Shown here: in pieces, positions 24,221 to 32,283 of the stretch | Position numbering within the stretch: position 1 is the first letter of the stretch | Layout of the letters: each line of letters begins with the position of its first letter | Source: Bacteroidales bacterium UBA3543 | Lineage (GTDB): Bacteria > Bacteroidota > Bacteroidia > Bacteroidales > UBA932 | Direction of reading: 5' to 3' | DNA length: 38,891 nucleotides | Assembly (NCBI GenBank): GCA_002376715.1 | Contig: DFOK01000085.1 | Coordinates: forward strand, 1-38,891 | Made by a program: the position numbers and the translations under genes | Notes under the pieces: model-generated | Seen by the model: the letters and a program-made list of their open reading frames with translations, nothing else | What the model was told of the DNA's origin: nothing | The model's database searches: none

Positions 24221-24400
24221 ATGAAAATTCCGGAGTCAGTCAAGAAGAGGCTTGCCCATTTCTTTTGCTGTTATAGTATAGCCATTACACTCTATCTGGT
24301 GTTTAAGCCGGATGCGGAAATTTGGTGGGCTATTGTCTTTTCAGCCGGCTTTGCATTGGCGTGCGTAATAGGTGCTATAATAGATGACAAGTTGAAGTAA
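24221..24400 (+). CDS. Small two-helix membrane protein, hypothetical
   Basis: 59 residues from ATG at 24221 (MKIPESVKKRLAHFFCC). An upstream in-frame ATG at 24176 would add 15 residues that look like untranslated sequence. Two hydrophobic segments are at about 15-28 and 34-53 (WWAIVFSAGFALACVIGAII), with basic N-terminus and acidic/basic tail DDKLK. Resembles small putative membrane proteins often seen in Bacteroidales, but no function is recognised. It lies 53 nt downstream of the aldo/keto reductase and may share its transcript. Confidence 0.6.
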   Translation: MKIPESVKKRLAHFFCCYSIAITLYLVFKPDAEIWWAIVFSAGFALACVIGAIIDDKLK

Positions 24401-24422
24401 GTGATTGTTATAAAAGCTGCCT

Positions 24423-25010
24423 TTAATAATTATCCAGCGAAATTAAATTTTGCACTACAGCATAAATAGTGAGTCCTGAGACAGATTTGATGCCGGTCTT
24501 TTGTGAAATATTTTTGCGGTGTGTAATTACGGTGTTGATGCTGATAGTCAGTTCATCTGCGATCTCTTTATTGGATTTTCCCAAAGCGAGCAGTCGCAAC
24601 ACATCCTCTTCGCGTTTGCTGAGACTCTCTCTGTTTTGCGAATCTTCATCGGAAGCAGCTTCCAACCATTTGTTAAGTTTTGCAGACAATATCTCTTGAT
24701 CGTCAAACACATCCACCACACCATCAAATTTATTCAGAAGATCTTCCGAAAAGAGGCTATATTGCACACCAATCCATTTAATACTATTGTGCTGACTGCG
24801 CAGCTGCTGAATTTGACTTTGATAAATAAGCAAATAATGGGGACCTATCAACACCATTTGAAAAGATTTGCATTCCAGCATGTGCATCAACTCTTCAAAT
24901 GTGCCTGCAATTGATACACTATGGACATTTCTCATACTATCTAAAAGAGATTTTAGCCCTTCTCGTACAATGGGTGCATCTTCCAGTATCAATATGTGGG
25001 TTTGTTTCAT
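24423..25010 (-). CDS. LuxR-type regulator with atypical (phospho-acceptor-less) receiver domain
   Basis: 195 residues. Residues 1-115 have a response-regulator receiver fold (HILILEDAPIVREGLKSLLDS, acidic pocket E10/D11). The beta-3 strand that should end in the phosphorylated Asp reads MVLIGPHYL, with Gly at about 55-56 in place of Asp. Residues 129-185 are a NarL/LuxR helix-turn-helix (LSKREEDVLRLLALGKSNKEIADELTIS, then INTVITHRKNISQKTGI). So it is a DNA-binding regulator probably not controlled by classical phosphorylation. Its ATG overlaps the stop of the hemerythrin gene (ATGA, 4 nt), so they are translated together; the hemerythrin protein is the obvious candidate signal source. Confidence 0.88.
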   Translation of the reverse strand: MKQTHILILEDAPIVREGLKSLLDSMRNVHSVSIAGTFEELMHMLECKSFQMVLIGPHYLLIYQSQIQQLRSQHNSIKWIGVQYSLFSEDLLNKFDGVVDVFDDQEILSAKLNKWLEAASDEDSQNRESLSKREEDVLRLLALGKSNKEIADELTISINTVITHRKNISQKTGIKSVSGLTIYAVVQNLISLDNY

Positions 25011-25732
25011 GTGCGGGCGGCTTTGAATTTATTCTCTAATTGTATAGCGAGCGGGATAAGAATGAGTTCTTCTATTTTAGAGTGAATATTCAGATCAAAT
25101 TCCACCTCAGAAAGCAAAAAGAGCAATTTCCTGCGGATTAGCCGGTCGTCGCGCGAGGGCAGATATTTTATAAGCAGATTTTTGAGGTCCGTTAATTTTA
25201 TCTCAATATCGTCGTGATGGTCTTTATATTGAGATACTGAATAATTTATATGTATCTCTTGGCTGATAATGCCTTTATCTCTTTCCACCAAACATTCCAC
25301 ATAAGGGTGGAAAATCTGATTTTCATAATCCAAATGAGCAGTAACTTCCTTGAAGTAATCGGCAAAGAAGACCGAAACCAATTTCATCTCACGATGGTTG
25401 TTCTGTTGGCTCATTTGCTCAATCAACTGCATGATTTCCGGATATATTTGCTCCGAATAGTAACGATGTGAGGCGGCTAGAAAACGGGTTATGGTTATAG
25501 CATCATCGGATGTAAGGTTTAGAGATGGTATCGATTGTTTATTGCAATAGAGATTTGTAAAAGCGACAAAAAGTGCTTCGTTAATGTTGTGCTGCTTGCA
25601 GATTTGGGCGATACTTAGATCCTGTACCGGAAGCGAAATATCAAAATGTTCCAATAGTAGAATAACGTATGGATAATTAATAAGAATCTCAGACAATTTG
25701 CTATCCGGATGAATATCGTTTTTTGACATCAT
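25007..25732 (-). CDS. Hemerythrin-like diiron protein (RIC/YtfE-like)
   Basis: 241 residues. The N-terminal about 60 residues (SEILINYPYVILLLEHFDISL...AQICKQHNINEALF) resemble the DUF542/ScdA_N domain of iron-sulfur repair proteins, but without its Cys pair. The rest is an alpha-helical hemerythrin domain with candidate diiron ligands H89, H133-x3-E137, H142, H172/H173 and H217-x3-E221. Such domains bind O2 or NO, or repair iron-sulfur clusters. It forms a two-gene operon with the downstream LuxR-type regulator. I infer an O2/NO or redox sensing role for the pair. No signal peptide, so cytoplasmic. Confidence 0.87.
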   Translation of the reverse strand: MMSKNDIHPDSKLSEILINYPYVILLLEHFDISLPVQDLSIAQICKQHNINEALFVAFTNLYCNKQSIPSLNLTSDDAITITRFLAASHRYYSEQIYPEIMQLIEQMSQQNNHREMKLVSVFFADYFKEVTAHLDYENQIFHPYVECLVERDKGIISQEIHINYSVSQYKDHHDDIEIKLTDLKNLLIKYLPSRDDRLIRRKLLFLLSEVEFDLNIHSKIEELILIPLAIQLENKFKAART

Positions 25733-26024
25733 AGTGATTGTGGTTTATCTGTCCTAAAATCAATTTCCAATTTAAGGATTTCTGCGGATATTTTATAATA
25801 ATTGTTTAAAAAATCTCATTTTTCTGTTTTATCTTTATTAAAAAAGACATTTCTAATTTAACAACGCATTATCATCGAAAACGAATAATCTTTTTTTGCT
25901 TACAAAGTATTTATTTCCTTTTTTTGTTGACGCAAACCTTAGAGGGCTGCTATTAGTTAGGTTGCTCTATGAGCAACGCTGTAGATTGTAAATTTAAAGA
26001 TGATAATAACAAAGATATACTCCT
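25733..26024. other. 292-nt divergent intergenic region, AT-rich
   Basis: Lies between the hemerythrin operon (minus) and the AbgT gene (plus). It holds A/T runs and no ORF. No clean TAnnTTTG element with proper spacing was found for either side. The one clear structure is the palindrome at 25961-25977. Confidence 0.6.
25961..25977. promoter_or_regulatory. Perfect palindrome upstream of the AbgT transporter
   Basis: GTTGCTC-TAT-GAGCAAC, two perfect 7-bp arms with 3-nt centre, 48 nt before the AbgT ATG. No T-run follows, so an operator for a dimeric regulator is more likely than a terminator. The 17-bp size suits a CRP/FNR-type or similar dimer; the regulator is unknown. Confidence 0.5.
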
Positions 26025-27554
26025 ATGGATACCGTTGTAAAGAAGCCTAAAAAAGGTTTTTTTGGTTTCGTAGAGCGGGCAGGAAATGCCTTGCCACATC
26101 CGGCATTGCTGTTTGGATTGTTTGCATTGATTACCCTAATAATATCCTGTATTGGTGGATGGTTAGGATGGAGCGGAGTACATCCCGCCACAGGAGCGCA
26201 GGTAGAGGTAGTTAATCTACTCTCACGCGAAGGGCTACACCGCATTTTGCTTGATATGGTGGACAACTACACGGGGTTCGCTCCTTTGGGCATTGTGATG
26301 GTGGCATTGTTGGGGATCGGGGTGGCAGAAAGCAGCGGACTTATCCGGGCCGCTATTAATGCATTATTGGTGAAGGCTCCTCCCAGATCAATTACCTTTA
26401 TGGTGGTCTTTACCGGCATTTTATCCAATATCGCTTCCGATTTGGGATACTTGCTCATTATTCCATTGGCAGGTGTCATATTCCACTCATTGGGCAGACA
26501 TCCCATTGCAGGTATGTCAGCAGCTTTTGCCGGAGTTAGTGGGGGATTTAGTGCCAACATTCTTATAGGCACAATCGATCCGTTGCTTGCAGGGTTATCT
26601 ACCGAAGCCGCCCACATATTAGATATGAGTTACTACGTAATGCCGACGGCAAATTATTATTTTATGGCTGTATCTACGCTTGTGATAACGATAACGGCTA
26701 CATTTGTAACATCTAAGTGGATTGAACCGCATCTGGGGAAATATACGGGTAATGTGGAACGCGAGGAAATTGTGCAACCTACCGCTTTGGAGCGAAAAGG
26801 GTTGCGTCGCGCAGGATGGTTGATGATTGCTTGGGGGGTGATTTTTGCTGTAGGACTAATTCCCGAAAACGGCATTTTGAGAGGAGCAGACGGCACGGTG
26901 CTACACTCGCCACTGCTACGTGGATTTATCTCGGTGTTGTTTTTAGTAGTAGCAAGCGTGGGAGCTGTGTATGGCTTTACGGTAGGAACATTTAAAACAC
27001 AAAATGATTTGATAAAAGGGATGAACACCAGTTTTAAAAGTTTAGTGTCGTTTCTGGTACTGGTGTTTTTTGCAGCCCAGTTTGTGGCATGGTTTCGTTG
27101 GAGCAATCTGGGATTGCTTATAGCGATAAATGGGGCAGAGCTGCTTCGAAATGCCGAAATAGGGCTTATCCCGCTGGTAATTATCTTTGTTGTTTTTACC
27201 GGGTTTATGAACCTTTTTATGGGAAGCGCTTCGGCAAAGTGGGCTATATTGGGTCCCGTTTTCGTGCCAATTTTTATGTTGTTGGGGTATTCGCCCGAAC
27301 TTTCGCAAGCTGTGTACCGTGTGGGAGACAGTATAACAAATATTATCTCTCCGATGATGAGCTTTTTTGCCCTTATCATCGTGTATTATCAGAAGTACGA
27401 TAAAAAGTCGGGTATTGGCACCATCATGGCAACTATGATGCCTTACTCCCTCGCCTTTTTTGTAGTATGGACGTTGTTGCTTATAGTTTGGATTATACTT
27501 GGAATACCATTGGGACCTGAGGCACCGTTGTATTACAGTGGTGTGGGACAATAA
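26025..27554 (+). CDS. AbgT family transporter (p-aminobenzoyl-glutamate type)
   Basis: 509 residues with 9-11 hydrophobic segments. AbgT features: ERAGNALPHPALLFGLFAL near the N-terminus, GFAPLGIVMVALLGIGVAESSGLI, ASDLGYLLIIPLAG, AGVSGGFSANILIGTIDPLLAG, FMNLFMGSASAKWAILGPVFVPI, and a late PMMSFFALIIVYYQKYDKKSGIGT. AbgT proteins import p-aminobenzoyl-glutamate, a folate breakdown product; some homologues (MtrF, YdaH) export sulfonamides. Which applies is not readable. Inner membrane, full length, monocistronic by context. No abgA/abgB hydrolase genes are beside it. Confidence 0.92.
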   Translation: MDTVVKKPKKGFFGFVERAGNALPHPALLFGLFALITLIISCIGGWLGWSGVHPATGAQVEVVNLLSREGLHRILLDMVDNYTGFAPLGIVMVALLGIGVAESSGLIRAAINALLVKAPPRSITFMVVFTGILSNIASDLGYLLIIPLAGVIFHSLGRHPIAGMSAAFAGVSGGFSANILIGTIDPLLAGLSTEAAHILDMSYYVMPTANYYFMAVSTLVITITATFVTSKWIEPHLGKYTGNVEREEIVQPTALERKGLRRAGWLMIAWGVIFAVGLIPENGILRGADGTVLHSPLLRGFISVLFLVVASVGAVYGFTVGTFKTQNDLIKGMNTSFKSLVSFLVLVFFAAQFVAWFRWSNLGLLIAINGAELLRNAEIGLIPLVIIFVVFTGFMNLFMGSASAKWAILGPVFVPIFMLLGYSPELSQAVYRVGDSITNIISPMMSFFALIIVYYQKYDKKSGIGTIMATMMPYSLAFFVVWTLLLIVWIILGIPLGPEAPLYYSGVGQ

Positions 27555-27669
27555 TTGTTGAAACCAGGCATCATCATTGTTTATTTTTCAGCACTATAAG
27601 GCTACCGTTTTCATTGAATGCCTATCCGCAAGCCTTCCTAAAAAAGGAACATTTACATTATAAGTACAT

Positions 27670-28149
27670 TTATTTGAATCTTTCATCTGATTTGATTTCA
27701 TCTAAGTTGTCGGTTTTTCTTTCAATCCATCCGTGCTTTTCAGTCCTATGAATATCAAAGTCCGGAATATAGGGTTTTATATCTAAAAGAGGCGTTCCAT
27801 CTAGCATATCCACATTCTCAACATAGATAATATTCTTTTCGATTTTTAAATTTCTAACAACAGATAATCCTATTGCATTAGGTCTCTTAGGGGCCCTCGT
27901 CGCAAAAACTCCTCGTGGCACAGTGTCGAGAAAAGGTTTTGTTAATAATTTATATTCCTTAGATTTATGAAAATAATAAACCAAAATAATATGTGAAAAT
28001 CCATCGAGGTCAGCTAATCCCGGTATAAATTCTTCGTTTAATTCTATTCGCCCCTTTACACCTTTTGCTCCAATTGATTGAATTGGCATTCCTTCCTTCG
28101 TATTAAAAGGAGTATATATTATTCCTATCGGTTCTAGTACAATCGACAT
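27670..28149 (-). CDS. trmO: TrmO/TsaA family tRNA t6A methyltransferase
   Basis: 159 residues, the TsaA/UPF0066 beta-barrel fold: LEPIGIIYTPF, GAKGVKGRIELNEEFIPGLADLDGFSHIILVYYFHKS, VPRGVFATRAPKRPNAIGLSVV, and LDGTPLLDIKPYIPDFD. The RAPKRPNPIG-like and DIKPY motifs bind S-adenosylmethionine. TrmO methylates t6A37 to m6t6A in some tRNAs. It is shorter than E. coli TrmO (about 235 residues) because the C-terminal domain is absent, as in archaeal and many anaerobe versions, so activity on tRNA is inferred. A TATATTTG element at 28244-28237 (minus strand) may be its promoter. Confidence 0.85.
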   Translation of the reverse strand: MSIVLEPIGIIYTPFNTKEGMPIQSIGAKGVKGRIELNEEFIPGLADLDGFSHIILVYYFHKSKEYKLLTKPFLDTVPRGVFATRAPKRPNAIGLSVVRNLKIEKNIIYVENVDMLDGTPLLDIKPYIPDFDIHRTEKHGWIERKTDNLDEIKSDERFK

Positions 28150-28236
28150 AATTATAAAACTTATTACGTTATCAAGTCGTGTTAAAACAATCTATCTAGT
28201 TATCGCACAAATAGCAAAACAAAGAAGTTGCATTTG

Positions 28237-28244
28237 CAAATATA
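28237..28244 (-). promoter_or_regulatory. Candidate -7 element of trmO
   Basis: Minus strand TATATTTG, a perfect TAnnTTTG, about 90 nt before the trmO ATG. No -33 motif identified. The rest of the 28150-28292 gap is AT-rich with nothing else seen. Confidence 0.35.
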
Positions 28245-28292
28245 AAAAGTGAAACGATGATTCTTTACTTCGCTAAATTCAGTTTTACCCCT

Positions 28293-28610
28293 TTATTTGG
28301 ATTTACATTCATTTCCCCATTTGTTCGCCTTGCGCTTAGGGTACCATCCCTTACGCACCCGCTTTCGTTGTTCGAACATCTCACGAATGCCCCAAAATGA
28401 GGCAAAGGCAAATACTCCCAGTAGTGTAGATAACACTTGATGAGCTACAAATAATGACCCAGCCAAACCTAGTAGTCCCATTATAAGGAAAACCCACCAA
28501 AATTTCACACCAAAATAGTATTCAGCCTTAATTACAAGTGGGTGAAACAGCCCAATAATGATAAACGAGCATATACCCACGATAATACCTGAATAATGTA
28601 ATTCTATCAT
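28293..28610 (-). CDS. DUF4491 family membrane protein
   Basis: 105 residues, three hydrophobic helices (SGIIVGICSFIIIGLFHPLVI; FWWVFLIMGLLGLAGSLFVA; VLSTLLGVFAFASFWGI) and a basic tail. The FWGIREMFEQRKRVRKGWYP segment matches DUF4491 as I remember it. No known function. It starts 5 nt after the methyltransferase stop, so the two are one operon. Confidence 0.78.
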   Translation of the reverse strand: MIELHYSGIIVGICSFIIIGLFHPLVIKAEYYFGVKFWWVFLIMGLLGLAGSLFVAHQVLSTLLGVFAFASFWGIREMFEQRKRVRKGWYPKRKANKWGNECKSK

Positions 28611-28615
28611 AATTT

Positions 28616-29269
28616 TTATACCCCCGTTGTTGACCTTCTATCTTCCGCCCTCCATCCTATTACGCATATGTGTTGTGTGTTCTCCCTTTTGTATATGCTT
28701 ATGTCGGTAAAACCGGCTTTCAGCATAGCGTCAGAAATTTCTTTCGCTGTGTAAATATGCATATTATCTAATATATTTATCCAGCGTTCATTTCCTTCCA
28801 TTCTTGAGGATTCGTTACATACGACAAACTTCCCATTAGGTTTTAATACTCGTTTAACCTCCTTGAAGTCGTCAACTATATTTTCCCAAAAGTAGATAGT
28901 TTCAAAGGCAGTCACAACATCGAAAGTTTCGTCTTTTAATGGAATAGCAGAAGCATTGGCTTGCACAATTTCAGTGCGTTTTTCGAGTACGGCTTTTTTG
29001 TTCTTTTTCAAAGATTTTGTAACGCTTGCAGGTGAATAATCAATGCCATATACCCTTCCGTTAGTGCGTTTTAAAAAGTTAGCTATGTTTTGTCCGCCAC
29101 CACAACCAATATCTAAAACGTCTTCACTTCCGGATAGTTTGATATGAGTATCAATGCACCATAATGCCATTTTTTGATGTCCATAGTTCATGCCGGCAAG
29201 CATGAGCCTACCTGCGAGGCTATTGGATGGGTTCTCGGTATTTTTTATAAAATTCTTGAATAGATTCAT
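28616..29269 (-). CDS. Class I SAM-dependent methyltransferase
   Basis: 217 residues. SAM-binding motif I is VLDIGCGGGQNIANFL, with acidic YGIDYSPASV (motif post-I), QANASAIPLKDETFDVVTAFETIYFW (motifs II/III) and VKRVLKPNGKFVVCNESS. This is a UbiE/Methyltransf_11-type small-molecule enzyme; substrate unknown. ATG at 29269. It leads a two-gene unit with the DUF4491 protein. A GAGTT-type repeat patch lies between this gene and feoC. Confidence 0.88.
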   Translation of the reverse strand: MNLFKNFIKNTENPSNSLAGRLMLAGMNYGHQKMALWCIDTHIKLSGSEDVLDIGCGGGQNIANFLKRTNGRVYGIDYSPASVTKSLKKNKKAVLEKRTEIVQANASAIPLKDETFDVVTAFETIYFWENIVDDFKEVKRVLKPNGKFVVCNESSRMEGNERWINILDNMHIYTAKEISDAMLKAGFTDISIYKRENTQHICVIGWRAEDRRSTTGV

Positions 29270-29334
29270 CTCTTTAATTATTGTTTAACTCTCCCTTTAT
29301 CCATAAATAGCGATGTCCCTTTCGCTTAAAACTC

Positions 29335-29415
29335 ATATTCCACACACTTAAAACTTGGAACTCCTACTCGCGCCCTATACTCTGTACTTCGCACTCATTA
29401 ACTCGGAACTTTCCT
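29335..29415 (-). repeat. Degenerate GAGTT-rich repeat patch (third copy, minus strand), entering the end of feoC
   Basis: On the minus strand the sequence runs TTCCGAGTTAATGAGTGCG, AAGTACAGAGTATAGGG, GCGAGTAGGAGTTCCAAG, and TTTTAAGTGTGTGG. It has the same character as the patches at 2905-3060 and 19300-19450. The stop codon and last about 14 codons of feoC lie within it. Confidence 0.6.
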
Positions 29416-29627
29416 CCGAAACAGCCTTTACAATTTGAGCAACTGCTGCATTTGTTGTGATTGGAGCCAATATTCGTTTGATATTCCACCTGTGTGAGAA
29501 ATCCTCTTTCAGAAAGATATTGAAGATATTCCTGTAGTGTTTCCGTAGAAATACCCAATTCCTCGGCTAACTCATGCTGAGAATAACTCTTGCCGTTACT
29601 CAATAGATTGATAATTTGTTGAAACAT
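29364..29627 (-). CDS. feoC: FeoC-like HTH regulator with cysteine cluster
   Basis: 87 residues. A winged-helix N-terminus is at about 1-50 (ISTETLQEYLQYLSERGFL as recognition region). It is followed by C60-x2-C63-x2-C66-x2-C69, a spacing suited to an iron-sulfur cluster, as in FeoC-like proteins; a further Cys is at 79. FeoC is thought to sense iron or oxygen and control FeoB amount or feo transcription. It starts 18 nt after feoB on the same strand, the classic feoABC order. The last residues (FRVNECEVQSIGRE) are encoded by repeat-like DNA, so the native tail may have been replaced. Confidence 0.82.
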   Translation of the reverse strand: MFQQIINLLSNGKSYSQHELAEELGISTETLQEYLQYLSERGFLTQVEYQTNIGSNHNKCSSCSNCKGCFGGKFRVNECEVQSIGRE

Positions 29628-29645
29628 GACAATCCCTTTTTTACT

Positions 29646-31685
29646 TTAAAAAAATAGACCGGAAATATGATATACCAAAAAGGAAAGAATCAGAGAGGTC
29701 GCAATATAGTATCCCAAAATGCACAAAGTCCACTTCAAGGATCGGGTCTCTTGATATGTAGAGGTAATTGCCATGAGGCAGGGGGCATTAAAAGTAACTG
29801 CAAAGATAAAGGCGAGAGCTGCCGGGGGAGTAAGAGAAGATAGTAACACGGTATCCAGACCCGTTATCACCTCACCTCCGCTTTCAATAGCTGTCGTGAA
29901 TAGACTTCCACCACCCAAATATAAAGAACCTAAAACTCCTAAAGCTGCCTCTTTACTTACCATAGAGGCGATATACGCTAAAAAGGTTTGCCACGTTAGG
30001 CCAAATACCATTGTTACCGGTTCTATGACTCTTCCGAAGCGGTAAAGCATCGTTCCTTCAGGATTACCCGAAGCACTATAAGTCAGGAGCCAAAAGATCA
30101 ACGAGACGACAAAGATGACTTTAAGCGCCCGAGATAAAATATCCCATGTTCTCACCCAGATTGACCTCAACAATGCTTTCCATTTCGGCTTATGATATGG
30201 TGGAAGTTCCATTATAAGGCCTGCTCGCTCCTCTTCCCTTATTAATTTAGGACCAAATATTTTGGCGGTTATCAACATATGAATACCTGCCACCAAAAAT
30301 ATAGCGACAATAATTATTGGTGCCCACGCACCAAAAAACATAGAAGAAATCACGGGTACGATTGCCCAAGTGGCCGCACAAGGAACAACCCACGCTAAAG
30401 CGATTGTGAGAACTTTCTGCCCCCACGAGTCTATCACTCGCGTTCCTGCCGCACCACCAATTGTGCAACCAAAACTAACAATCAGTGGCATAACCGATTT
30501 CCCTTGTAGTCCCAGTCTAGACATAGTACCGTCGAAGACATAAGAGACACGCGCCATGTAGCCTACCTCCTCCAAAAAACCAAACACTAAATTAACGCCG
30601 AACACAAACCCTATTATTGATATGGCAAAAAAGAGAGTATTCAGCACTACCTGGGTAATCAATTGGATGATAAACATAGGTGTATTAATGGCAACCAAAG
30701 CATCAGTAATCGGCCCTCCCAGCATAGGTATGAGCTCTCCCAATTTCATAATAGGAGCAGCGGGAATAAATGAAGCGACCAGGCCGAATAGAATAATCAA
30801 TATCGCAAGGGGTTTTCCCCATCTTCGATGAGTTGCTATTCTGTCAAACTTTGTAAGGATCGGTTTGTGGCCGTTTTGTACAAGTGTATCTCTAAGCAAT
30901 TCATCTATCCATTGGAATTTATAGCCCGCTGTCTCCAGAGCACCGTTTTCCACAGAGGACAACAGGCCCTCCAACTCTTGAAACTCCTCCGGAGATAAGA
31001 TTTTTTTTATTTTTTTCAGTACTTCCGAATCGTTTTCAATGAGCTTTGCGGCCAGCCAGAAAGAAGAATAATTTTCGATGCCATTGTCGGGCAATAGCGC
31101 AAGAATCTTATCATAGACTCCATTTTCCATCAAGCTGTACTTTTCCGTCAAGGTGGCTATATTAAGCAATCTTTTTTCCTCTAATGCAGTATCAACAACA
31201 TTATAAAAGAGATCATATTTGCTGAGGTCAGCAGCGACAAAAGGGATCACGGGAATACCCAATTTCTCCCGAAGTTTCTCTGCTTCAATTATTTTTCCTT
31301 GTTCTTCTGCGACATCCATAAGGTTTAGCAAAAGGACTGCAGGGCATAGAATGCCTGCATAATCAGCCAACATAAAAAGACTTCGGGATAGTTGAGATGA
31401 GTCAGCCAATATGCATACGATATCCGCTTGCCCCGATGCAATATAATCACGTGTGATAATTTCTTCTTCCGAATTAGCGGAAAGGCTGTAAGTCCCGGGC
31501 AAATCGACAATATTATAGCGTATGCCGTTTTTGACATAGTGTCCTTCTTTTTTCTCAACCGTTTTTCCGGGCCAATTTCCGACTCGTTGCCTTGCCCCCG
31601 TCAATCCGTTAAAAAGGGTAGATTTTCCGGAATTAGGTTGACCCAAAAGGGCAATGGTGGGTGTTTTGGGCACTGTGGCACTCAT
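29646..31685 (-). CDS. feoB: Ferrous iron transporter FeoB
   Basis: 679 residues. N-terminal GTPase: G1 GQPNSGKST (15-23), G3 DLPGTYSL, G4 LNLMD. Then a helical GDI-like region and a membrane domain of about eight helices with both family gates: GCTIGGAAGTRVIDS (first) and FNAPCLMAITSTYQE (second, with conserved Cys). It imports Fe2+ across the inner membrane, mostly under anoxic conditions. It is shorter than E. coli FeoB (773) but complete. Many Bacteroides carry a fused FeoA-FeoB; here feoA is a separate gene overlapping it by 4 nt. Regulated by the feo promoter near 32060. Confidence 0.95.
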   Translation of the reverse strand: MSATVPKTPTIALLGQPNSGKSTLFNGLTGARQRVGNWPGKTVEKKEGHYVKNGIRYNIVDLPGTYSLSANSEEEIITRDYIASGQADIVCILADSSQLSRSLFMLADYAGILCPAVLLLNLMDVAEEQGKIIEAEKLREKLGIPVIPFVAADLSKYDLFYNVVDTALEEKRLLNIATLTEKYSLMENGVYDKILALLPDNGIENYSSFWLAAKLIENDSEVLKKIKKILSPEEFQELEGLLSSVENGALETAGYKFQWIDELLRDTLVQNGHKPILTKFDRIATHRRWGKPLAILIILFGLVASFIPAAPIMKLGELIPMLGGPITDALVAINTPMFIIQLITQVVLNTLFFAISIIGFVFGVNLVFGFLEEVGYMARVSYVFDGTMSRLGLQGKSVMPLIVSFGCTIGGAAGTRVIDSWGQKVLTIALAWVVPCAATWAIVPVISSMFFGAWAPIIIVAIFLVAGIHMLITAKIFGPKLIREEERAGLIMELPPYHKPKWKALLRSIWVRTWDILSRALKVIFVVSLIFWLLTYSASGNPEGTMLYRFGRVIEPVTMVFGLTWQTFLAYIASMVSKEAALGVLGSLYLGGGSLFTTAIESGGEVITGLDTVLLSSLTPPAALAFIFAVTFNAPCLMAITSTYQETRSLKWTLCILGYYIATSLILSFLVYHISGLFF

Positions 31686-31909
31686 GCTAATGCCTCCACC
31701 ATAATATCCATACTCTCTTGTTGATTCAAAGCGATCACAGTATCGCGACTAAAGAAAAGTAAAGGAACCTTTTTTTCGTTGTAAAGCATTACAATTTCAC
31801 TGCCCAATGTTAGACCAATTGAAGTTATTCGACTGAGAAATCTGGAATTACCTTTTATCTCTTTAATAACAACCTTTTGACCTGCGTTTATCTCATTAAG
31901 TTTTAACAT
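31682..31909 (-). CDS. feoA: Ferrous iron transport protein FeoA
   Basis: 75 residues, SH3-like FeoA domain (VVIKEIKGNSRFLSRITSIGLTLGSEIVML...DTVIALNQQESMDIMV). A small cytoplasmic partner of FeoB. Its end overlaps feoB by an ATGA. A strong Shine-Dalgarno AAGGAGA (minus strand, 31922-31916) lies 6 nt before the ATG, uncommon in this phylum. First gene of feoABC with a predicted leader of about 145 nt. Confidence 0.93.
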   Translation of the reverse strand: MLKLNEINAGQKVVIKEIKGNSRFLSRITSIGLTLGSEIVMLYNEKKVPLLFFSRDTVIALNQQESMDIMVEALA

Positions 31910-32056
31910 ATCTGTTCTCCTTTTTTACAATTATTTTAAAGCGACTATTTTCAATCCTAAAACACTTCGTCCGGCTTTCGCACATTGTTATTTGCGTGGG
32001 CTACGTATGTTGAACAGGCCATTTTCCCAATATCGTATTGTTCTATATTCATTTAT

Positions 32057-32142
32057 ATGCAAAGTTCACGATAGAGAAAGAAAGAAACAATCCCAATAAA
32101 TGATGATTTTTGATCGACTAAAATCCCAATATTTGGGGATTG
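32057..32142 (-). promoter_or_regulatory. feo promoter with paired GGGGATT-type boxes
   Basis: On the minus strand: AATCCCCAAA (from 32141), a 53-nt span to GGGATTG (ending 32088), 15 nt, then TATCGTGAACTTTGCAT (32073-32057). TTG 32090-32088 and GAACTTTG 32067-32060 are 20 nt apart and likely the -33/-7. A third AATCCC copy lies at 32122-32127 on the plus strand. The same arrangement precedes the TonB receptor at 34990-35073. Confidence 0.7.
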
Positions 32143-32283
32143 ATTGCTGTTTGTATTCGCAATAATTTTGCAGTGTCAAAATACAGTGCTGACGTTACAC
32201 ACAGCTTGTAATTTAAACGAATACAGTAAAGTTAGTTACAGTTATGTTTGGATAGTTTTTTATTTATAAAGGTTTTACTGTAG

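Noticed and set aside
24423..25010. Frameshift or damaged receiver domain
   Set aside because: The frame is continuous, secondary structure pattern is intact and the acidic pocket remains; the missing Asp looks like a substitution.
25961..25977. Terminator
   Set aside because: No T-run follows on either strand and no gene ends nearby; an operator is more likely.
31910..32142. Fur box or known riboswitch in the feo leader
   Set aside because: No 19-bp GATAATGATAATCATTATC-like dyad and no recognisable riboswitch core was seen in the 145-nt leader.
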